From NCBI GenBank assembly GCA_033026295.1, contig CM065175.1, positions 14,645,837-14,709,836 of the forward strand: 64,000 nucleotides of DNA, read 5' to 3'. This stretch comes from Channa striata. Its lineage: Eukaryota; Chordata; Actinopteri; Anabantiformes; Channidae. The notes below the pieces were generated by a model. It saw only the letters and a list, made by a program, of their open reading frames with translations, searched no databases and was not told where the DNA came from. Every line of letters begins with the position of its first letter. Positions within the stretch are counted from its first letter, which is position 1. Shown here piece after piece: positions 35,201-49,345 of the stretch. The translations under genes were made by a program, and so were the position numbers.

Positions 35201-38200
35201 ACGCACCCAGAAGTATGGACCTTCTGTATTTCCATATTTAGGAAAAATTGTCTAAGCACTCCTCAATTCAGAGAAGATATTTGTGAACCCCAACTCTGAA
35301 ACTCGTGTTCACCCGAAACCCTAAAACTACCTGAAATTTCAAACTCAACTGCTCTTTACATCTGTCACAGGTTTGTTATTGGGCCAAAGCAAACCGCAAC
35401 CAGAAGAAGAAAGGGAGATATGATGGAAATAAAAATTCAAACAAATTGCTGAAGCCAAGTAGCTTTTCAAGATTAATTCAGCATATCTTTTCAACGTCAA
35501 CAGAAGCGTCAAATAATGTCACAAATTACTCTTCATACCACAAAATGAGACAAGCTTTAAGTTAAAAGAATGTCTAAGAGCAAATAAGGACAAGCAGCCC
35601 ACTTTTCTCGTCATCTGCACATTCACCTTAGGCTTTTACTGACAAGTACGTGACAGTGGAATGACTCAGGTGTGAAAGTTTCTTTGATACCTCACACTGA
35701 TGTACCATGGAAAACAGCTGTTTTCTCCCCTAAATTGCAATAGACAGCTACATTTTCTCAGCTGGAACAGCTACAGGGATGTAATGGTCTTATGATTGTT
35801 ATAATTATGAAACTGGAATTTCTATAATCATCAGTAATGCGCTCGAATACCATGAATGGTGGGGTTACTGCTGAGAAAACATATTTTAGAAGCTAATCTG
35901 TCTTGCACTGCTTTAGACACCTTCTGATTCCCGGTGTCAGCGGTAACACATTCCAGTAATGCTGTCTCGTATGAGTCATGGGTCACTTTTTATTTATCTT
36001 GACATGCCTAACTCAAAATAAAGCCTGTCCCCACCACTTACTGCTGCACAGCTCGCAAATGATCAGAATTTGTTTTGCCAATAAAGCCATTAACTTTGCT
36101 CGTTATTTCTCCTCTGTTTATGTGCCTTTATCTGCAGAAAGAGCCATAAAATGAGGATGACAACCACTGCTCATGCTTCGCACAGCAGGCAGAACACATA
36201 AACCACATGCAATGCACAGCCAGGAAACCCACAAAGACCCCACTGGGCAGGACAGCCTCGAACACTCTACTATAAATTAAATCCTTTGCTTTCAGGAGTT
36301 GAAGCTGTCAGACAAGGAGTTGAGGAGGATGCCTCACACTCTATTGAGGTTTCCATTTAAAACATTATCACAATGCACAATAAAATCATAGGCCTCCAAA
36401 GGGGAATGCAGATATGCAAAGACTGAGAAAACTACAGTGTCTTTGAGACCACAGGACATTTTCTATCAGGGCTTGTAAAATTTAAATAGGGCAGGAGGGC
36501 CAGAAGCCTCAGTGTTTGCAAACTGAAGAAGCAGCGGCCGAGGACATGAGTGTGGAAAGCATCGTCAGCCTAAACTGACTGCCCTGAAGCTGCGTAGGTA
36601 GTGCGGCCTGCTTAAAATGGTTTGCAGAGCTGCTTTCATCAGCGATTAATATAAAAACACAACCTTAAGAAAAAAAAACTAAGCCTATATATGCACATTT
36701 GTTTGATTCCTGGTAAAACTGACCCGTTGATAAGCTGCGATCTACATTGGTCACATGGCACAGCATGCATTCTGGCAAAAATAAAAGGTCAGTTTGTGAT
36801 GCAAAGGTTCAGTCTGGTCAAAGCTGGACCTTACGAGCGGCCAGTGCCCTGCCCATGTCTGCATTTAGCCCTGTCCCAGAGAGCCCGGAGCCTGTTCCAC
36901 TGGTCAATTAAGGCCACAAACTCTGTGAGAGGTGACAGCGGTCAGACTGAGATCAGGCAAACTGTAACCATCTGGGAGGGCAGAGGCTCATCTGTGCCAG
37001 CATTGCCACATCACTGACTGCCATGTCTGATGACCCATCTTTTCATTTTTGTCCCCTGGAATTTTTTATGAGAAAGCCTTGGGTTTGGAGTATGTGTAAT
37101 GTCCCTGTGCAGTCACGATAAACACTGCAGTACAACATCAACAGGGCTTCATCTTCATTTTTCATGCTCTCTTTTCTCACTCTGTAAGGAAAACCTCCTG
37201 TTCTAACATTTATGAAGAGAAAACACGAGTAATTAATGTGAAAGACCTCCCAACACGTGCTTCGGCTTGTAACATGCTACTTTGTGGACTGGGCCTGCTT
37301 CTGCTCTTTTCATCCCATGCTCCTTGAACAAAAACATAAGGTAAATGATGGGTCAATAAAAGCAGATTATAGCACTCAGGTGGAAATCATTAAGCAGGAA
37401 TGCAGGTAAGAATGAGATCACTTTCAACATGTTTGGGTTTCGAGTGCAACCGAACAGTGGATCAAGACAATTCTATGGAAAATGTGGCTATGTGTGTGTG
37501 AGTGTGCATGAACATGCACCAAACACATAGCACACATGCATAATTATGTACACACTCACAAAAGCAGTGTACAAAGTACAGAGAGGAATAAAGGCATTAA
37601 TTAATTTGTTCCTGTTGCCTGGAGTTTATTCGAATGCTTTGGAAGTTGTGATGGAAGACACATGGAGATGATGGTTTAGATTAGAGGAAACCGAGTTAGG
37701 CCACACAGACTGAAGAAGCCTCTGTCATTGGGAGCAGGCCTCACAGGAAGGCCTGACTGGTCCCACAGGGAGTCAAAGTCTCTGAGCAGACACACAGCTA
37801 AGACACGGGACAAGAAGTTCACCAAAATAACTAATAAATCTGGACTTAATCTGGTTGTAAGAAAAGTGCACACAGAGGGGAGGACTGTACGTCTGGACTA
37901 TGTTTCTTCAGTTAAGTTAGTGACGTTGTTAGGAAAATGCAAATAAACCACACAAATGTATTCTGATTTGATGTTGCACCTGGACTTTCTCTACACATCG
38001 TGCCGAGAGCACAGTGCCTGACGTCTCACAGGATGAAATGAGTAGATTAGGTTTCTGTCCTGCGACACCCTATACTGGCAGATGCATTTGATACCAGGGC
38101 ATACCACAGCTATGTCCCAAAAAAACAAGAAATCCTGCACAAAGAGCTCAACGCCATTCATCGTCCATCTATGGATCTATTGTTGTGTTTATTGATGTGT

Positions 38201-41200
38201 TTACATAAAACTTTCACTGAATGTTTATGCCTTTGTCAGTTACAATAATTCCTTTGGAAGAAATCTGTCATCCGTCTTGTAGCTTTTTTTTTTCAGTTCA
38301 GGTGGGTGCATATTGTTTGGCCTCATAGACTATTTATTTCTGATGGCTTGAAAATGTTATTCAAAGTAGTTGAAATGCATCACAGGCTCCTTGTCTCGTG
38401 GTAAACCTCTTGAATAAAATGTACATTAACCAGCCATCATAATAGTACCTGACACTGTCAGAGAAAGGGAGGCTGGAATCTGCCGAATTCCAGAGAGCAG
38501 AGGGACATGACAGCAAGGCCAATGTGAGGACAGACAAATCTTTCATTAGTGCCTGCCTGTCTAATGAGTCATTCCTTAGCTACCAGGTGGGGTGACCCCC
38601 ACTACAGTCTACAGCAGTAAATACCCCCTTGTCTTCCCTCTGCTTTTAAGTAGTCCACAGCCTTCCTTTCACCTCCTCAGCAGGGCTTCCCCACAGTCGG
38701 CAAAAGTGACACAGATACGTAGTGGAGCGAAGAGGAAGAGAGTAAAGGCATGCACTCATTCAGCAGACCAGACAAAGGCCTGACACAGATATAGACAAGA
38801 GGATTAACAATTAAGGAGGTTGGGGGGTGGCGACAAACAGCTGTAACACAGTTACAGTCACCGTGTCCTATGATAGGCTTGTAAAGTTATGCTAACTGCT
38901 GACAGAGGTCACGCTGCTCATTGGTATTTTTTCTGTGACTGTAGGTGACTGCTCGTCTGAAAATCTCTGTATATAAAAGCCTGACTCTGAGTTGGATGGA
39001 GGTTGGGTCACAGCCTGTTCCACATGTGTTGCTTGGCAGCTGCCGCAGCCAAACAGCTTTTCTTACTGCAGTAAAAACCAGCCATGTGGATACAGATGCA
39101 GAACCAGATGCTTAAACAGTAAGATTTAAAATCTCCGTCCATATTCCATATATTCCCCTACTATAGCATGAATACACACATGCTGATATAAAAATTTTTA
39201 TGTTGGGATTTTTATCTTTTTATCCATAACAGACAAGTCAAAGCTTCTCTTCTCTCAATTTGGACTTTTTGACCCTTAAAATCAAAAATGTTTCATTTCA
39301 TGTACGACAATTAAATAAGAATGTAAAAAATGTCCATTTCTTCCTAAAATATAGTTGGTACTTTTTTTTCTTTTTACTGTGACCACAATGACTCTCTTCT
39401 AACCTTATTCACTCCCCTCTTCCTCTCTCACTCCGCTTGGCTGTCTCTCTGCTTCTACTTTTCTCTTCACCCTTCTATTCTTCACAACCCGACACGTGGG
39501 GAAATGCACCAGAGCAAACTCCGTTCAATAAACACAGCTGAGACCACTTCTATTTCAGACTCTAGGAATATGAAGCAGACTGATGTGGATGCACATAAAG
39601 CTGTGAGAGTACACGGGCTTATTTTCATACTGGCCAGCGGGTGAAAGTAATTAGCAACAAAGTGATGGAAAAAGCTCTCCCATCTCACACAGTCTGACTG
39701 TCAAAACAACTGCTTTTCGCACAAATGCAACTCATCTACACACACTTCAAACAACTTGTTTTACAGTTTCTAAAAGGGCAAATGTGTTTCCTCAGGTCTC
39801 CTCAGTAAAGACTTAGAGGACCTTTGGCACCTGTTTGTCAGTAGTCTCAGTAAGGACACTATCTAGTAAACCTGACATTCAGTCTAATAGGAGTAGTCCT
39901 CTGTCATCAGTGTTACTCCCAACCCATAATGACCCTGGGTAATTACTTCCACCAGTCAGAGGCAGATGTTTGAAAAATACATTTGACAGGACAAGAGAAA
40001 GGAATTTAGCTATAGAATTTGTCAGTGATAACCACACTGTCTCTAAGTTTGAGAATTTTGAAATTTTCCAAATAAATTGAATGAATGTGTTTCTTTACAT
40101 GTTGACAAGCTTATCCTGCCATCTAAAAACCCACTGAGGACTGTTCTTCTGAGCTGATGAAAACTGACCTCTTGTACATACATGGTTTTCACAAGGAAGC
40201 AGTTGAAAGCAGGGTCTGACAGGAGATAACGTGTTGCCCTAGTTGTATGAAACAAATCTTTATAATGAAACGAACAGTAATTTCTGCATTTGAAAGCAGC
40301 CAACTAAAGCCGGGAATGGCGAGAACAGGGATCAAAAAATTCAAGGAATAATATATGTAAGAAAAAAATCGAGGTGTGGCTCATACAAGTATGGACAATC
40401 AACATGAGGAAAGTAACAGAAGAAGTCTAAGTTCTATTTTGCTCCATTTCTTGGCTGTTGGAGGTTTATGCCATTATCTTTGATCCAGATCCACAAATCA
40501 AGCTGGCACAGATATTACCTACAGTACACCATTAAAAAGTCAGTACCTGAGTTTCTTATAGAGTGTGTAATGTTTCAGTTTTGGATCTGGCCTTCAGAGT
40601 CTTCACACTAAAACAGTCTCTAATGAACGCATGGAGGATGAACAATGAGGCATGAGTTTTATTAAAATTGGGTCTAGTTTTAAACGATGTGGGAAGACGT
40701 AAAAGGTTGCAGACCCTGGAGAAGGGTCAGGTTAACACTATTATTGACAAAGAGGAAAAACACAATACAGCAATAAGAAGCGTTAATGGATATTTATTCT
40801 TACATTAGACGTGGATATGACATTTTACATTGTGTATGTAATATTAAAAATGAGATGTATTTGATGTTCAACCAAAAACACTTTAGAGCTGAACTTTTCC
40901 ATCCTGAATTGTGATTTCTGATGTTAATGATAAGGTTTGTTTATTCTGAAGCGTCACTGAAATTAATATAACACATGCTTGTTATACACAGTAAACTTTC
41001 TCATAGGCCTGTGTTGACCTGTTTGCCTTAACTGGAACAAATTTACCATCAGAATCATCAATAAATTATTTTGCCGTGTAAGCGCTTTTTTTGACTGAAT
41101 TCCTGCTGATTTATAGAACTGTGATTATTAAATAAGAAATCCGGTCCATCTAGGCCGTGGGCTGAAGCCTCTGTGCAGAGTCCCTAAGGTATCACCAACG

Positions 41201-42039
41201 GACCAGCGATTATACAGGCCACAGACATAACATCCTACTTAAGGTCAGACATATTCTCCGTGATTAGACAAGAGCTGAAAGATGATACGTTAAAGTGCAG
41301 ACTTAAAGCTATGAGGGCAGATATTGTAATAAAGCACCTGCTGCTGTTAATTTTGAATTTTAACACGTGAAAGGGAAAATCAAACTTATCCAAGAGGGAC
41401 TGTTTACTTGGTAAAACAAAGTGGTCTCCATTCAGGCTACACTGACAAACTTCAGACAATAAGTGGAAGAGCTGAAAGGGAAATGTGAGGACAAGAAGGA
41501 AGAATGAGGAGAGGGAACATTTGGATTGTGGGAGTCTCAGAAAAACCTGGAATGAATACAACTACAGGAGTGTCCACAATGTTGAGAGAGACCCTCCAAA
41601 CGGACAGAGATATAAAAACTGCTGGCACACATACTGTGGTAGCACAGATTTAAAAAAAAAAAACAAGGGAGAAGTCAAAGTTAGAAATCCAATTTTCATC
41701 TACTCGGATTATATGACCAGTGTCACCAGAGCGAGAGCAGCTTTCATGAAAGTGTGGAAAATAATGTAGGCATGACAAGGAGTCCAACACAGCCTGCTCG
41801 TCCTGAGCCAGATTCTGAGTCTAAGATAACAGAGAAGAGAAGGAGTTTCAAGATGCCACCAAAAACTTTTCTAGAGACTGTACCCTAAGATGTACCTCTT
41901 TCACCCGTGAGGTATTTTTTAAGGCTCATTTTTTAGGTTCTAGAAAACAATATTTCTACACTCTACACTGTTCATGAATCTGAACACGAAGAAGATCAAA
42001 TGGAAATTAACAATGGGATATGTTCAATATTCACAGTAA
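32273..42039 (-). other. 5' intron of fhod3, proximal part
   Basis: The first visible exon starts with a split codon, so this is intron sequence that continues past the window. I looked for the exon that should end in the RVHACI-like sequence and did not find it. The content is A/T-rich with short simple repeats (AC run near 33121-33138, T run 34187-34203). Confidence 0.75.
34187..34203. repeat. poly-T tract
   Basis: A run of about 17 T within the large intron. Confidence 0.8.
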
Positions 42040-42054
42040 GTGGCAAACTGTAAA

Positions 42055-42310
42055 TTAACAGAGAAATATAGACCACACAGGTACTTTGTGGTGATTTTTT
42101 TGGTGATGTGTGAAGTTACTCTGGAAAGCTATCGTCAGGATGTATTTGATGCCCTCACAGAGGTCTTTCATCATGATGTCCCATTGGACCCAATAATAGT
42201 TCTCCCAGGGTTGTTCCCAGAAGTATTTGTAGGTGGGGCTGGAATCTATTTTTACAAATCCTATAAGTGGATTCCACAAACTGTATCACAATCACTTTGC
42301 TAAAACCTGA
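42055..42310 (+). mobile_element. probable L1-like LINE ORF2 C-terminal remnant
   Basis: The open frame from 42040 reads QDVFDALTEVFHHDVPLDPI, then IVLPGLFPEV and KWIPQTVSQSL. This is in the style of the end of ORF2 in fish L1-like retrotransposons (FWxxVxxxLxxVLxxxVPLDPxxxLLG ... QWI). The upstream part is lost or decayed, and no reverse transcriptase core is present. The family assignment is by memory of motif style only. Confidence 0.4.
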
Positions 42311-45300
42311 CTCTCCATCCATTGCAAAAAGTGTGGGAACTGTATTAAGATGTGATTATGTTGGAAAAAGTAAATTAACACATTAATTTGCTTTAAATAT
42401 GCATAATAATATATAAATCATGAATTGTTAATAAAATATAAGTTTAAAAAAATCCTTAAGAATGCCATATGAACGTTGGGCTTGCTGTTTTATTGACCAC
42501 TTATCATACAAAAACTGTCTGACTTATGTTAGCACATGCAGACTGGGAATACGTATTAGCAGGCTTAGCAAGTCAACTGAGTACAGTCAGTAAAAGGGAA
42601 TCAGCAGAATAAATGTTTTTCTTTATTAAATTAAAAATTTTAATTCTTGTTGGACAAGCACTGGCATACAAAATGCCCAAAGTACCAAGGTTTAAAAGGT
42701 TTTTTTAACTCTACAATATGAACCTCAACACTTTTAAATTTCCGATAATGTAGCTGGTTTTTCTTTTGTTGTATGTTTCAAAGAAAAATGAAACAATATC
42801 TCACATATTCAAATCCGTCAGCCTCCCCGTCACCTTGCTGGGCAGGGTCAACTGTCATTACTTTCCAGTGTCGAGGGGCCTCTTATTTGGACTGCTGGGA
42901 ATAAACACATTGATACAGAACCTTGTGCTCTACTGTACCACACTGGGCCTGTCTCTGAGTGAAAAGGTATTCATCAAACACACACATGCACACACAGCAG
43001 ACATTAATCTACATTACAATGACAGGAGATACTGAGCGACTCCACAAGTGTAAAATAAAATGCAATAATAACACTTTGATGGTCAGAAGTGCTTTCCCAC
43101 GTTGCCCAGGGAATATCAACCAGAGATGGTCCCATATAGCGCCAGAGGAACCTTGTCTGCATTTTTCAGCATAGCACTGGGCCTCTTCCTCATCAATTAT
43201 CTGTCACGTGAGAGGGTATCTACTGAATGTTGTGAAGGATGCTAAAGTCTTTCTATATGGATATTTTTAATGACCTACTTTTGCCATGACTTCCAGTCTA
43301 ATGTTCAGTTTGCAGTAATGTGGATGGAAAACAGTTTGGAGTAAATGTCTGTGCTTTCAAGATGAACTTTTATTTAAAAGACAAGAAAAATATCTATACA
43401 TTTGTACCAGGTGAATGTATTATTACCATTATTAAGTCCTTTAAGGTTAAAATAGCAGGTAAGGACATGTAAATGTAATGCTAAAGCTAAAATAATGGAT
43501 ATGCTCATAGTGCAACTATCATCAAAACTAACAAGGATGGTCAAGGGCTATATGAAAAGCTATAGCAAAATAATTAAATAATGCAAAAGTTCGGATGCAT
43601 TAATAAATTGAAAACGTTTCCTTTAATTCATTTCTAATGAAAAAAATTTGTTCTACATCCTGCAGCAGAGTAACCTGATGTCTTAAATGCATATAAACTT
43701 AATTAACTTAATTAAAGAAAGTTACTCTTCTTGCCCTTTAAAATTAGGGGATGCAATTGTACCTACAAACCCTTGCATTTGTATATTTAAAACAAGAGAA
43801 ACAGTCTGTGCTTCATGTATTAGTTTTCCAGTTTGACAACCTAACCAATGTCTTCAAAGAATGACTAACTTAAAAAATATGCATGCTTGGAAAATTAGAC
43901 AGACCCCATACAAAACAAAGGGGAAAATTACTGCCTCAATGAAAAGTGAGATGGGAGAAGGTCTGCTTTACCAGCAACTGCTGCCCACTTTGAAGAGAGA
44001 CATACCTAGCCTTCAGCAAACATGCCCTAGCAATATAAAAATCAGACTAAGAAATTTTTGAAAACCACCATTAGGAGCCAGTCATGCGTCCCGGTAGCAT
44101 GACAGTGTCAAGGTGAAGTGGAATTGGCTGGCACACCTAAAGCAACCTCCATTTCAGATAGGATAAAAAGACTTTCTGGCTTGCAGCACTTCAGAGGATC
44201 AGCTGTCTTTTGGCAAGAAAGAATGTAAAGTGTTCTCGTACTTTTTTTGGCCAAGGACAACCCTCATATCACAAAGCGTGCAATGGAAAAAGGGGAGATA
44301 TAGCAAAGATTATGATGCAGCACTATAAAAATGTCAACAAACAATGTCAACAAAACATACCTTAAAGTACTGAAATGATATCTGTGGTATGAGGATGACA
44401 AGATGTGTGCACAGCCCAGCGCTCACATATTTAGGGAGGAACCACAAGCTGTGGGATAAGAAAGTCTCCAAACCATTTATTTTGTAAGAAAGGGATAAGG
44501 TGGATTTGTCACACCTCCTGTTACTTCAGTAAGTGGGAGAGGGATTTAAAGAACAATTCCAGATCAAATTAATCAAAATGAATCGACCAAGTGTTGAAAC
44601 TTGACAGCATCAAACAGGGCAAGGACAGGGCAAAAGGTTCATCTTCGTCACTCCCTTTATTTCCTAGCTAATGCTGCAATAATGCTTGCTCACATTATTG
44701 ATAAACTTCGATATACACTGTATAATGTCCAAACAACCCAAGTCTTTACAAAATGTGTGTGTGTGTCTGTGTGTTTCCATGTGAACACTGGGTGTTTTAA
44801 ATGGTAACTATTGATATACAGTATAGGACTAGGATTTAAATGACTTCCAATAAATGCAATCAAAGAGAACACAGTGAATTAATATCTGGGCAAAAATGTT
44901 GAATTTTATTTATTCTGTCTTTTAAAGCATCTGTGATACACAAGCTCAAGCTGTGTAGAGGGGATGTATTAACAGTCCTGACCCTTAGAGGTCTCTCTCT
45001 GGCATTTTTTTCCCAGGCACTGCTGTGCATGAGTTAACGGGTTTAACTATCCGAACAATACGGAAAGCCAGTGTAATAAAGCCAGAGAGGGAGAAGAGAG
45101 AGAGAGGAGGACTTTGCTTTCTGCACAGCAGGGGGTATGCTTACGGATGGCTGCAGCCACATCCACTGGGAGGCATAAAAAAATGCTCCAGCACAATTTT
45201 GGTCAATGACAAAAACATTATTAGTTAGCCATCTCAGTTATTTGGTTAGTATTTCTTCCTTTCTCTCCCAATAAGTACAGTCCAAAATATCAAACATTAT

Positions 45301-48300
45301 CTACTGGGTAACCATAGATTCAGCATATTTGTATCTACACATTTAAATTGGTAAATATAAAATTAAAACAGGGATAACATGATTTATAAAAAGCATTTTT
45401 AACGGATACCTGACTTGTAAGTTTCAGGCTCATATGCCATCTGAAGTATTGTAAATTGTAGGAATGTCAGTGTATTTAACTTTTTGGAAATTTTCTTTCC
45501 TTCTACGTATATTTAGACAATGATGATAAAGCATACAGTCACAACTGTTACAGAACTAAAGTCAAGGGAAGGATGTTGCTGCCAATTAGGTGTAAGCTGT
45601 CTAACATTCAGTCATTTTCAGCAGTGATGATTGTTCCTAGGGCAAAGCAGCAGAACAGCTGTTTAACAAAACATTACTTGACTCAAAGAACAGATGAAAA
45701 CTGACCAGCTTTAACTCTCCTACATGGGCCACGATCACGCACACATACCTGTGCAGTATGATTTGCATGAGGCTGTGGGTGACGCAATGATGCCTTTCAA
45801 AACAGACAATTCCATAACTGGGAGAAAGTTTTGTCCTTTTTTATCCCATTAGTCTTGCTCTAAAGATGCATTATAAATCTGAAATCTCACCTCATTTGTC
45901 TTTCATGTTGATGGAGCCATGAATTAAGAGCCAGTTCTTAAAAAATACTTTTTATGACTTCACACGACCCACATATACTGTAGGCCTGTTGGTCTAGCTT
46001 ACACCTTCTAAAAATTGCAAAGAAAAAAATGCAATAATGCTGAGTTTGGGGTGGGGGGTTTCTAGGTGTGCGTGAGACAAGATTTCAACAGGCACCAGCC
46101 CTGCACGATCACACCGTAACAAGTTCAGACACCTTAGCCTAACCCTCTGGTACCATATTCAGGCTGTTTGATGTTTTCACATTAAGCAATTCCATTCCTC
46201 TGGTGCTCAGCCCTCTTGTGCACCCCTCCCACTCCCAGCGCATTTTGACACTTTGCCAGATTCACCAAAACCTTTTCAAGCACACCTGGTAGTGGTTAGG
46301 CTCAGTCACAATGTAAAGCTTCTGAATGCTGCTGCAGAACACAGAAATAAGCCAGTAAAAAAGTGCTATTGTTGACATATCTGTCCTATGCACTGTGTTT
46401 TTAGTATGTACATATTGTAGATGTAACACAACAAGACCAGAAATAGGTTTTGAAAGCCTGAGTGTCTTTGAATGTAAAAAAAAAACTGATTCACATCTAT
46501 TAGAATTATTATTATAATCTTTGCAATTTATTTTTACTGGACGTCTAGGAGAAATAATAGCTCTGCACAAAGTCTGACCCACATTTTGTGAAAACAATGA
46601 ACAGGACGTGGTCAATATACTGTAGAGCAAGGATGAGGTTGTGATAAAATTTTGCCACACCTGTTGAGGCGTGTTGGAGAGTTGAAGCACTTTACATTAA
46701 GTGAAATCAGCATGGAGTTATGTGAGATTTTATATATAAAAATTTAGGTCATTTATAATGAGTTACACTGAAATTTTCAAGAAAATCATCCACACTGTAA
46801 AACTAGTTTAACATCTAGTATGAACAAGTACAATATGTATTTCGGTTTAAAAATATCTCTATTATGCCAGTGGTCAATGTGTCCAAATGTTTTCTGATAA
46901 AATCTCAAGGCTGCAGCACGTATCTGTCTGGACGATGCTTGGCTCTGAAGTGGTTCAGATAAATGCTGAAATTCCATAACAGCCTCAAAATGTCATTTTA
47001 ACGCTTTGTAAAAAGCCACAGGATTTAACCAGAGGACAATGAAACCTCTACATATTCTAAATATTACATGATTAAACAGGAGGCAGGTTTGATAAGCAGA
47101 ACAGAGGAGAATACACCACACAATTACAGACTTACAAACACAAGCTGTGTTTGGACTGAGAACAATGGCAGCCCATGAATGAATGCTGTGATTTGCATAC
47201 TACTGAAGTATGAAGAGGACGAAAGAACATTTTGCTCAATGACTAAAACAAACATTAAAACATTTATAATAGCAACCAGAGGTGGAAACAGACATGTTTA
47301 TTTACAATGGCAGGGTAATGGCTGCACAATTTCATTTGGTCTGCTCCAAGCGGACTGTTGTTGATGTGTTTCATCACAAGGTGGAAGGAATAACTTGTAC
47401 TCCATAATTGTTCATTTCAAATTTTCATTATTGGACAGAGAAGCAAGAAGGAGACAGCTCTACTATAATACACGTCACCACTGGGTCTTTACTATAACTA
47501 CTAGCTCATTCCCAAATACAACAATGTGCAAGGATCACAACTATTCTGAACATACGCGCTTACTGACATTTGCAAATCTCAGTGCCTGCTGTGATTTGTA
47601 AGATAGCATAATGTTTAATCTGATGACATTGCTGGTGTTTGTGCTGCACTTCCAAGAAATCATTTTGGAATCCAACAGCACAGGCATGCACGGCTGCCGC
47701 GACTTTGTTATGGTTTCTCCAACATGCCCCTGCTCTTGTCTTTGTCTGCCCTTTGTTGGTCATGTTGACTATCCAGGTTTTTCCTTCTGGTTTGTTCAAC
47801 ACAAAGTGCTTTTGATTCCTGTGCAGCAGAGGATGTATTGAAAAGAAAGAATCAGAAGACAATATAAAAAAAAGCTCAGGATGCAGAGTTTACACTCAGG
47901 CAAGCATTTTAACAAATGTTATTCAGAGCCTGACAGGACTGTGGTTCTGTAATTTCACTTATGATTTGAGGCATGGCATAAACTGGATAATTTAATACTG
48001 GCAAAAAGTTTCCTGCAGCTATTTTAGAGCGACATCATCAACTAGTCTTCTGATTTAAAAAGGATCCAAGTGTTAAGACTAGCCATGTTTACAAAGCTTA
48101 CAGACATAAATCTGATCTGAAACTGGGTCGGGGCGTTTGTCGGCCTGCTGGGCTTGAACGTAAGATGTGTATCCTGTGCGTGTCCCCTCTTTCCATATAT
48201 GTTATCTAAATGCAATCAGCAGGAATTTTGAAGACCATATACTATATCAAAAATTAATTTCTATCACACTGTGAATTCAATACCCTATCATGCCTCCATG

Positions 48301-49215
48301 GTTAACCCTTGACCCGGATAATTAGTTTTTCTGCCCTTTCTTTGTGATTTTAAAACAGCTACTTTAGACCACAAATGTTTTCTACATCTTAAACTTTCCC
48401 CAAAATAAGCATTTACACAAACATAAAGAAAACTGTCTCCCCTGCCGCCTTGTCAAAATTTGTATAATTGCAGTAGAGTGCACACTTTGTGTTTGCATTG
48501 CGGGAGAGTGAGTCTGTACTTAGCATGTTGTTTTTAGCTAGTCTTAATGTCTTCCATGTCTAGGCCCATTTGTCTCTGGGCTGACTGGGCCACATCAGTA
48601 GGAAATGAGGAGGAGAAAAGCGAAGTCTGCATGTGTGCGTCGTGTATGACAGCTGTGGCCTGGTTCACACGGCCACTGTGGCCCACTCTGCCACACCAGC
48701 CAACAAACCCTCAACTGTAATTAGCAGATCCATAGTGAGATTTTTGTTTTAACTTGTCTCGGTTTGTGCTTTGTCGAGCTTTTGTGTTTAATAATTTTAT
48801 GGATGGAACTTTTACAAATGCAGCGAGACTGTAAAATCGGGGGTTCTAAAGTGTCTCTATCAGAGCAGAGAAAGGCAGAAAAGATATAACTTTGAAAACA
48901 TAAGATGGAATGAGGTGTGGTTAGAGTGGTGGTGACAGAGGAGGCTGGAAGTGCTCACTGGAGTTTGAGGTGGTCCATATCAGTCTGTTTGACAGCGAGG
49001 TCAGACTGAGCCCTCCACTGTTTATCCAAAGTGCCAAGCAGAGAGTTGATACAGGTGAATGTCTGTTCTTTGGATCTTAAACTCTTCATGTACCTGCTTC
49101 TTTCTCCTTTGTTTACTGATCCTGAAGGATAAATCTACAAACCTTTGATTGCAGTCGCTGCAATAACAACAAACTAGATTGGTACACTTATCTCAAACGG
49201 AGTTTAAAATGCTTT

Positions 49216-49345
49216 TGAAAAGTGCAATCCATCCATTTTCTACACCTTAGGGTCGAGGGCTGGAGCCATCACGGGACTGCACTTGGTGAGCAGCTGGGGA
49301 GCACTGGGCATGGTGTTACTCCATCAATAACGCTGCATCCGCAAT
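49216..49345 (+). repeat. possible degraded L2/Maui-like repeat fragment
   Basis: AATCCATCCATTTTCTACAC followed by GGGTCGAGGGCTGGAGCCAT resembles the start of the same abundant teleost retroelement tail seen at 28139-28345. The similarity fades after about 50 bases. Confidence 0.4.
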
